In this document: positions 5,874 to 11,096 of the stretch, piece by piece
How the letters are laid out: every line of letters starts with the position of its first letter
Position numbering within the stretch: the stretch's first letter is position 1
DNA from: an uncultured Ruaniaceae bacterium
GTDB lineage: Bacteria; Actinomycetota; Actinomycetes; Actinomycetales; Beutenbergiaceae
Direction: 5' to 3'
Assembly (NCBI GenBank): GCA_938004115.1
Contig: CALKWS010000247.1
Span: forward strand, 1-11,096
Length of the DNA stretch: 11,096 nucleotides
The notes under the pieces: model-generated
Database searches by the model: none
The model's input: the letters and a program-made list of their open reading frames with translations, nothing else
What the model was told of the DNA's origin: nothing
Position numbers and translations under genes: made by a program

Positions 5874-8800
5874 GCCCCTCCCGCCCCGGACCCGGGCCAC
5901 CAGCACGTGCGCGGACCGGTTCGGGGGTGTCCTGCCGTAGTCGTAGGCCGCGCGGGGTGGCGATGAAGCCGGCCTGCCGCAGCGCGGACACCAACGGGCT
6001 GCGTTCGCCCAGCGCCTCGGCGCCGTCGGTGCGTTGCAGGGTGAACCGGCCAAGCGCACCGGCACGGGTTCGGGCCGCCAGTTCCCCGGTGGCCGCCAGC
6101 AGGGGCGCCTCGACGTCGGTGAACGACAGCAACGTCCGTGCGCCACGCTCCAGGTACAGCACCAAGGAGCCGTCGACCAGCACCACGCTCGCGCCCACCT
6201 TGCGGCCGGGCCGGTGCCCGGTGGACGTCGCCCCGGTGGTCTGCGGCCAGGGCAGTGCCGCGCCGTAGGGGTTGGCGGGGTCGGTCGCCGCGAGCATGAT
6301 CGCCTCGTGCGCGGGACGTTCCAGCACGGTCGCATCGGTCCGGAGCCGTTCGATGCATTCGGGCAGGGCGAACTGGGCCGCCCCGAGGCCCTCCACGAAG
6401 TAGCCGCGCCGCACCTGGCCGTTCTCCTCGGCGCGGGCCAGGATCCGGTAGGCGGTCGCGAAACCGCCCGGCACCCCCTCCACGCCACCGCGGGTGAGGA
6501 TGCCGTCGCGGTCCACCAGCGACAACACCTTCGCGATCGCGCGCTCCTGGCTGCCGGCCCGCTCACCGACCAGTGACCAGCGCCCGGTGGCGGTGGGCGG
6601 CACCGGGGCCGATGCCCCGGTGGCCCGTAGCGACCGGGTGCGCAGCGCCGTGCGCAGCGAGCGCGGGCGGGCCCGGGCAGCGGATGCGACCGCGGTGCCC
6701 GGCCGCGGCCTGCCGGCCAGGTACACCCGGAGCGGAGCCAGGGAGTCGTTGGTGACGTACCCGGCCCACACCAGGTCCCAGATCGCCTCCAGGACCTGGT
6801 CCGCGCCCGGCTCAGCGCGGTGTGCCGGGGGTGAGGTCTGCTTCGGCGATGCACTGTGCGCCGAGGGCGAGTCATCGCGCTGCCCCGAGGATGCGGGGTG
6901 TTCGGGGGATCCGGCGTGCGCCGCAGATGAGTCACCCAGGTGGTCGGAGGGTGACCCGCCGGCGTCCGGCCCGCGGCGAACCGCGGTGAGCAGGTCCCGG
7001 AAGAACAGTCCCCCTCCAGCCAGTTCCCGTAGGACCGCCTGGTGCAGGGGGGTGCTGACCGCCTGCTCCTGCGGCTCCGGTGCGAGTTCGGCGACGGCGT
7101 CGGCAGGCAGCAACGTCACCAGCCCGTCCGTGCCCGGCCCCGCCCCGGCACCCACCCAGACCACCTCACCGGAACCGGTCAACTCGTCCAGGAGGGCCGG
7201 GGAGTAGTTGGTCACCCTCGCCGGCAGCACCAGCGACTCCCACGCGGAGGCGGCTATCGGTGTGCCGGCCAGTTGCTCGACCACGCTCAGCACCCCGTCC
7301 ACCCCGCGCAGGCGGCCGACCTGATGCCAGCGCGGGCCGAACACCCCCAACGCCGGAGCAGGAACGGGTTCGACCTCCGCACGCAGGGCCGCGAGCGAAC
7401 GACGACGGATCCGGCGCAGCACATCCGCATCGCAGTAGTCCGGCCCGGGGAGCGCCGCACTCGCCTCGGTGTGGGCCTGCGCCGGCCGCAGGGCACCGCT
7501 GGTGAGCATGCCGCGCTCGACGAGAGCGTGGAGCACGGGGGTGAGTGCCCCGATGCCGAGGCCGAACCTGGCGGCCACCTCACCGGCGCGGAACGGGCCG
7601 TGCGTGCGGGCATGGCGGCGCACCAGTTCCTCCAGGCCGTGCGGCGCGGGCTCGGTGAACTCCTCCGGCAACCCCGGGGGTAGCGCAACCCCCAACCCGT
7701 CGCGTAACCGGCCCGCGTCCTCGGCCACCGCCCATTGGTCCCGGGCCGCGACGCGGACCTCGATCACCCGGCGCGCTCCCTGCAGGTCCGCCAACCACGC
7801 GGCGACCGCCCCTGGATCAGTGCTGCGGTGCCGTAACTCCTCCTCGGTGATCGGCCCGAGGCGGCGGATGAGGTCGACCAGTCCCTCGGCGTCGCGGGCG
7901 CGGGCTGCCTCGGTGCGTAACCCGACCTGCTCCTCCACCGAGACCACCGCCTCGGGGTTCAGCAGGTCGGCGACCTCGGTGCCCTCGCCCAGCAGCTCGC
8001 CCAGCAGCCGGGCGTCCAGGGAGAGTGCGGCGGCCCGCCGCTCAGCCAGCGGTGCATCGCCGTCGTACAGGAACTGGGCGATGTAACCGAACACCAGCGA
8101 CTGGGCGAACGGGGACGGGGTGTTCGTGCGGACCTGCACGATACGCACCCGGCGCTGGTGGACCGACCGCATCAACTCCATCAGCGCCTCGATGTCGAAG
8201 TCGTCCTGCAGGCACTCCCGCACCGCTTCCAGCACCACCGGGAAATCGGCGTACTGCCCGGCCACGGACAGCAGTTGGGCGCTGCGCTGGCGCTGTTGCC
8301 ACAACGGCTGGCGCCGATCCGGGCGCCGTCGCGGCAGCAGCAGGGACCGGGCGGCGGCCTCGCGGAAGCGGGCGGCGAAGTGCGCCGAGGACGCCAGTGA
8401 GGCGACCACCAGCGCGCGGGCGTCCTCGGGGTCCAGGAGCAGATCGTCCAACTCCAGCCCACCCGGTTCGGTTCCCTCCTGCCAGGAGGTGTCGGGCAGT
8501 CGCAGCACGATCCCGTCGTCGGCGTGCATCACCTGGGCGTCCAGCCCGAACCGTTCGCGCAGCCGGGTGGCGAGCACCAGGGCCCAGGGGGCGTGCACCG
8601 CGGCGCCGTAGGGGGAGTGGATCGCCACGCGCCAGTCGCCCAGTTCATCGCGGAACTGCTCGACCACCAGCGTCTGGTCGGTGGGCACCTCGCCGGTGGC
8701 TCGCTCCTGCTCGCGCAGGTACGTCATCAGGTTCTGCCGGGCCCAGGGATCCAGCCCCTGCACCAGCGGTACCTGGTCCCCGGCGGTGTCTACGTCCCCG

Positions 8801-10971
8801 TCCCCGCCCACTGCGGCGTGGGGCGGACCGGCGCGGTGATCGGAGCCGGCATCGGCGAGGAACTCGCGGACCATCGCCCCGAACGCCCGGCCGAGTTCGG
8901 CGGGGCGAGGGGGAGCATCGCCCTTCCAGAACGGCAACCTGCCGGGCAGCCCGGGTGCGGGGGAGACCAGCACCCGGTCGGGGGTGATGTCCTCGATCCG
9001 CCAGGTGCTGGAACCCAGGGTGAAGGTGTCGCCCACCCGGGACTCGAACACCATCTCCTCGTCGAGTTCGCCCACCCGCTTCCCACCGCGGCGCGGGTCC
9101 TGGGCGCCCACCAGGTAGACGCCGTACATCCCCCGGTCCGGGATCGTGCCCCCGGAGGTGACCGCCAACCGGAGCGCCCCGGGCCGGGCGGTGAGCAGTC
9201 CGGCGTGGCGGTCCCACACCAGCCTGGGGCGGAGTTCGGCGAAGTCCTCACTGGGGTAACGGCCGGAGAGCATGTCCAGCACCGCGTGCCAGATGCTCTC
9301 GGGCAGTGTGCTGAACGGTGCCGCGCGCCGGACCAGGGCGAGCAGATCCTCGACGTCCCAGTCCTCCATCGCGGTGGCGGCCACGATCTGCTGGGCCAGC
9401 ACATCCAGCGGATTGGCGGGGATGCGCACCTGTTCGATCCGGCCCGCCCGGGCACGTGCCGCGGTGGCGGCCGCGGCCAGCAGGTCGCCCCGGTGGGCGG
9501 GCAGCACGACCCCGCGGGAGACCTCGCCCACCTGGTGCCCGGCGCGGCCGATCCGCTGCAGCGTGGAGGCGACCGACGGCGGTGCCCCGACCTGCACCAC
9601 CAGGTCCACCGCCCCCATGTCGATGCCCAGTTCCAGCGAACTCGTTGCCACCACCGCCGGCAGCCGGCCCGACTTCAGGGCCGACTCGATGCTGGTGCGC
9701 TCCTCCCGGCTCATCGACCCGTGGTGGGCGCGGGCGATGATCCCCTCGGCCGGGACGTCCACCGACGCACCGGACTGGCCCGGGACCTGCGCCGGCTGGG
9801 CGGCACCGGGATCGGCGGTGAGCAGCCCCAGCCGGCCGGCATGGCACTCGTTGATCTGCGCCGTCAGGCGTTCGGCCCCGCGGCGGGAATTGGTGAACAC
9901 GATGGTGGCACGGTGAGCGGTGATCAGGTCGGTGAGGCGTTCGGTCAGGTGCGGCCAGATCGAGGCGCCGGTGTGCGGTGTGGTCTCCGGTAGCCGGCCC
10001 GCCGCGGCACCGGTCAGGTCCAACTCCTCATCGCCGAGCCGGTCCGCGTCGCCCAGCCGGTGTTCATCGCGGAACTCGCCGGCGTGGCCATCACCCGGGC
10101 CCGGATCGTCCCGGGTCACGCCATCCTGCCTGGACCCCGCAGCCGCCGGCGGCACCGGCGTGCCCGCGATATCGGTGAGGTCCGGGACCGGCAGGACCAC
10201 GTCGATGTCCACGTGCTTGGTGATCGGCGGGGCCACCACCTGCACCGGTCGTCCGCCGTCGTCCTCGCCACGGCTTCCGGCCAGGTACTGCGCCACCGCC
10301 TCGGCGGGGCGGACGGTGGCGGACAGCCCCACCCGCTGCACCGGCTCCGCGGTCAGCGCATCCAGACGCTCCAGGGACAGCGCCAGGTGAGCCCCGCGCT
10401 TGTTCCCGGCCAGCGCGTGGACCTCGTCCACGATCACCTGCCGCACACCGCGCAGACCTTCCCGGGCTGCCGAGGTGAGGACCAGGAACAACGACTCCGG
10501 TGTGGTGATGAGGATGTCCGGAGGGGTGTGCCCGAACGCCCGGCGCTCCGCGGCGGGGGTGTCGCCGGTGCGCACACCCACCCGCACGTCCCGGACCGGC
10601 GTGCCCAACGACGTGGCCGCCCGGGTGATGCCCACCAGCGGTGAGCGCAGGTTGCGTTCCACGTCCGCGGCCAGTGCCTTCAGCGGGGAGACGTACACCA
10701 CCCGGCACCGCTGCACGGGCTCGTCCGGGTCCGGACCGGTGAGGAGGGAGTCCAACGCGGACAGGAACGCGGCCAGGGTCTTACCGGACCCGGTGGGCGC
10801 CACGACCAGGGCGTGATCACCCGAGGCCATCGCCCGCCACGCCTGTGCTTGTGCCGGGGTCGGCGCGCGGAACGCCGAAGCGAACCAGGACCGGGTGGCC
10901 GGGCTGAACGTGTCCGGAACCGCGGCGCGCGCGTCGGGCTGGGATGGTGCGGAGCGGTTCACGAGACCCAT
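5866..10971 (-). CDS. lhr: Large superfamily 2 ATP-dependent helicase Lhr
   Basis: About 1701 aa, longer than the roughly 1500 aa of the E. coli and mycobacterial proteins. Lhr is a 3'-to-5' single-strand-translocating ATPase that unwinds RNA:DNA hybrids and is induced by DNA damage in mycobacteria. Helicase motifs in order: Q-type TPAQAQAW (38-45), I APTGSGKT (58-65), Ia SPLKAL (95-100), II DEVH (182-185), III SAT (217-219), IV TIVFTNSRRGAERL (356-369), V TSSLELGIDMG (443-453), VI QRIGRAGH (472-479). The winged-helix and Lhr-specific core runs to about 880. The C-terminal half is the Lhr-CTD, built of winged helices and a barrel related to AlkZ/YcaQ glycosylases. Two low-complexity insertions (about 265-335 and 1335-1390) account for part of the extra length. 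ATG 10971 is chosen as the first ATG before conserved sequence; GTG 10992 and GTG 10962 are alternatives, and none has a good ribosome site. Confidence 0.97.
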   Translation of the reverse strand: MGLVNRSAPSQPDARAAVPDTFSPATRSWFASAFRAPTPAQAQAWRAMASGDHALVVAPTGSGKTLAAFLSALDSLLTGPDPDEPVQRCRVVYVSPLKALAADVERNLRSPLVGITRAATSLGTPVRDVRVGVRTGDTPAAERRAFGHTPPDILITTPESLFLVLTSAAREGLRGVRQVIVDEVHALAGNKRGAHLALSLERLDALTAEPVQRVGLSATVRPAEAVAQYLAGSRGEDDGGRPVQVVAPPITKHVDIDVVLPVPDLTDIAGTPVPPAAAGSRQDGVTRDDPGPGDGHAGEFRDEHRLGDADRLGDEELDLTGAAAGRLPETTPHTGASIWPHLTERLTDLITAHRATIVFTNSRRGAERLTAQINECHAGRLGLLTADPGAAQPAQVPGQSGASVDVPAEGIIARAHHGSMSREERTSIESALKSGRLPAVVATSSLELGIDMGAVDLVVQVGAPPSVASTLQRIGRAGHQVGEVSRGVVLPAHRGDLLAAAATAARARAGRIEQVRIPANPLDVLAQQIVAATAMEDWDVEDLLALVRRAAPFSTLPESIWHAVLDMLSGRYPSEDFAELRPRLVWDRHAGLLTARPGALRLAVTSGGTIPDRGMYGVYLVGAQDPRRGGKRVGELDEEMVFESRVGDTFTLGSSTWRIEDITPDRVLVSPAPGLPGRLPFWKGDAPPRPAELGRAFGAMVREFLADAGSDHRAGPPHAAVGGDGDVDTAGDQVPLVQGLDPWARQNLMTYLREQERATGEVPTDQTLVVEQFRDELGDWRVAIHSPYGAAVHAPWALVLATRLRERFGLDAQVMHADDGIVLRLPDTSWQEGTEPGGLELDDLLLDPEDARALVVASLASSAHFAARFREAAARSLLLPRRRPDRRQPLWQQRQRSAQLLSVAGQYADFPVVLEAVRECLQDDFDIEALMELMRSVHQRRVRIVQVRTNTPSPFAQSLVFGYIAQFLYDGDAPLAERRAAALSLDARLLGELLGEGTEVADLLNPEAVVSVEEQVGLRTEAARARDAEGLVDLIRRLGPITEEELRHRSTDPGAVAAWLADLQGARRVIEVRVAARDQWAVAEDAGRLRDGLGVALPPGLPEEFTEPAPHGLEELVRRHARTHGPFRAGEVAARFGLGIGALTPVLHALVERGMLTSGALRPAQAHTEASAALPGPDYCDADVLRRIRRRSLAALRAEVEPVPAPALGVFGPRWHQVGRLRGVDGVLSVVEQLAGTPIAASAWESLVLPARVTNYSPALLDELTGSGEVVWVGAGAGPGTDGLVTLLPADAVAELAPEPQEQAVSTPLHQAVLRELAGGGLFFRDLLTAVRRGPDAGGSPSDHLGDSSAAHAGSPEHPASSGQRDDSPSAHSASPKQTSPPAHRAEPGADQVLEAIWDLVWAGYVTNDSLAPLRVYLAGRPRPGTAVASAARARPRSLRTALRTRSLRATGASAPVPPTATGRWSLVGERAGSQERAIAKVLSLVDRDGILTRGGVEGVPGGFATAYRILARAEENGQVRRGYFVEGLGAAQFALPECIERLRTDATVLERPAHEAIMLAATDPANPYGAALPWPQTTGATSTGHRPGRKVGASVVLVDGSLVLYLERGARTLLSFTDVEAPLLAATGELAARTRAGALGRFTLQRTDGAEALGERSPLVSALRQAGFIATPRGLRLRQDTPEPVRARAGGPGPGREGHA
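6808..6933 (-). repeat. Degenerate repeats coding for an Lhr linker
   Basis: Three related 10-residue units lie in Lhr residues 1347-1388: DSSAAHAGSP, DSPSAHSASP and TSPPAHRAEP, spaced 20 then 12 residues. The DNA shows the same 60-bp then 36-bp offsets, for example GTGCGCCGAGGGCGAGTCAT from 6856 and GTGCGCCGCAGATGAGTCAC from 6916. The units encode a disordered Ser/Pro/His-rich linker. Confidence 0.6.
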
Positions 10972-11021
10972 TGTGGCGCGGGGTGCCCACACCGTCTCGG
11001 TGGAGCCTGGCCCGACCCGCC

Positions 11022-11039
11022 CCGGAAGGTTCCGGTTCC
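11022..11039. promoter_or_regulatory. Inverted plus direct repeat in the lhr upstream region
   Basis: CCGGAA-GG-TTCCGG (11022-11035) has perfect 6-bp arms, and it overlaps a perfect tandem GGTTCC-GGTTCC (11028-11039). It sits between lhr and the divergent gene, where an operator would be expected. No regulator is recognised. Confidence 0.35.
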
Positions 11040-11058
11040 TCCCGGCAGGTGGCGATGG

Positions 11059-11081
11059 CGGACGGTGCCGGCCACTACAGT
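11059..11081 (+). promoter_or_regulatory. Promoter of the divergent right-hand gene, with a partial DNA-damage (PafBC-like) motif
   Basis: TACAGT at 11076-11081 fits TANNNT. Exactly eight bases upstream ends CGGACGGTG (11059-11067), which agrees at 6 of 9 positions with the actinobacterial RecA-NDp/PafBC motif TTGTCRGTG, including the 3' block CRGTG. A GTG at 11089 follows the -10 by seven bases, the same leaderless geometry as at pgsA. The -10 call is fair; the damage motif is tentative. Confidence 0.4.
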
Positions 11082-11096
11082 GCCATGCGTGAACAA
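11074..11096 (-). promoter_or_regulatory. Possible lhr promoter
   Basis: Read on the minus strand, TTGTTCACG (11096-11088), eight bases, then TGTAGT (11079-11074). This would give a leader of about 100 bases before lhr ATG 10971. The -10 is imperfect and the upstream half touches the window edge. It overlaps the oppositely directed promoter, and CACT-AC-AGTG (11073-11082) is a small inverted repeat shared by both. Confidence 0.25.
11085..11096 (+). CDS. Start of a divergent gene, cut by the window edge (possibly DUF3046)
   Basis: Only the first codons may be visible: ATG 11085 reads Met-Arg-Glu-Gln; GTG 11089, in another frame, would fit a leaderless start behind TACAGT. In many actinobacteria a small DUF3046 gene lies between clgR and recA and encodes a protein starting Met-Arg, so this is the natural candidate. 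The identity is inferred from gene order, not from sequence. Confidence 0.25.

Noticed and set aside
5874..6935. Long N-terminal extension of the nei frame
   Set aside because: It reads as Arg/Pro-rich sequence in the wrong frame of lhr, and the glycosylase needs Pro at position 2, so ATG 5873 is the start.
8524..9993. 489-residue open frame on the plus strand opposite lhr
   Set aside because: Same shadow pattern (His/Gly/Pro/Gln-rich, no motifs) across conserved Lhr sequence; the other long frames inside lhr were dismissed likewise.
1..11096. Mobile element, CRISPR, toxin-antitoxin or defence system
   Set aside because: No transposase, integrase, repeat-spacer pattern or defence gene; every long coding region is a known core gene apart from the left-edge membrane protein.

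Overview
The window is about 70% G+C by eye, uses GTG starts freely and has housekeeping genes in an order typical of Actinomycetota (ftsK, a CDP-alcohol phosphatidyltransferase gene, a CinA-type amidase gene, clgR). A Micrococcales-like actinobacterium is the most likely source. That is an inference from gene order and protein style, not a species identification. I see no phage, transposon, integron, CRISPR or plasmid signatures, and no rRNA or tRNA genes. This is core chromosome, and I found no convincing new multi-gene system.

Layout, left to right. Positions 1-378 (+) hold the 3' end of a small membrane protein gene with a His-Ala-His motif. Positions 512-3220 (+) are ftsK, the DNA translocase that moves chromosome ends at the septum. 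After a short gap with a possible terminator and a leaderless-type promoter come pgsA (3298-3903) and a stand-alone pncC/cinA amidase gene (3881-4417), which probably overlap. A regulatory region at 4418-4679 leads into clgR (4680-5006), encoding an XRE-family activator of Clp protease genes. The region holds a G+C-rich hairpin, a good match to a SigH/SigR thiol-stress promoter and an overlapping SigA-like promoter.

From 5070 to 10971 the minus strand carries a DNA-repair pair facing clgR: lhr (a giant superfamily 2 helicase, about 1701 aa) and, overlapping its end by 8 bases, nei (an Fpg/Nei-family glycosylase). The final 113 bp or so form a divergent promoter region. On the + strand it holds a TANNNT element, preceded at the right distance by a partial match to the actinobacterial DNA-damage (PafBC/RecA-NDp) motif. 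It leads into a gene of which only about 4 codons are visible, possibly the DUF3046 gene that often precedes recA.

How the genes fit together: the left half is cell division (FtsK), phospholipid synthesis (PgsA) and NAD salvage (PncC). ClgR links to stress proteolysis. The right half is base excision repair and helicase-driven repair. The most useful second-look items are the stacked clgR promoters, the leaderless signal at pgsA, the divergent repair promoter region, an Asn-to-Thr change in the DNA-binding helix of Nei, and two low-complexity insertions that lengthen Lhr.
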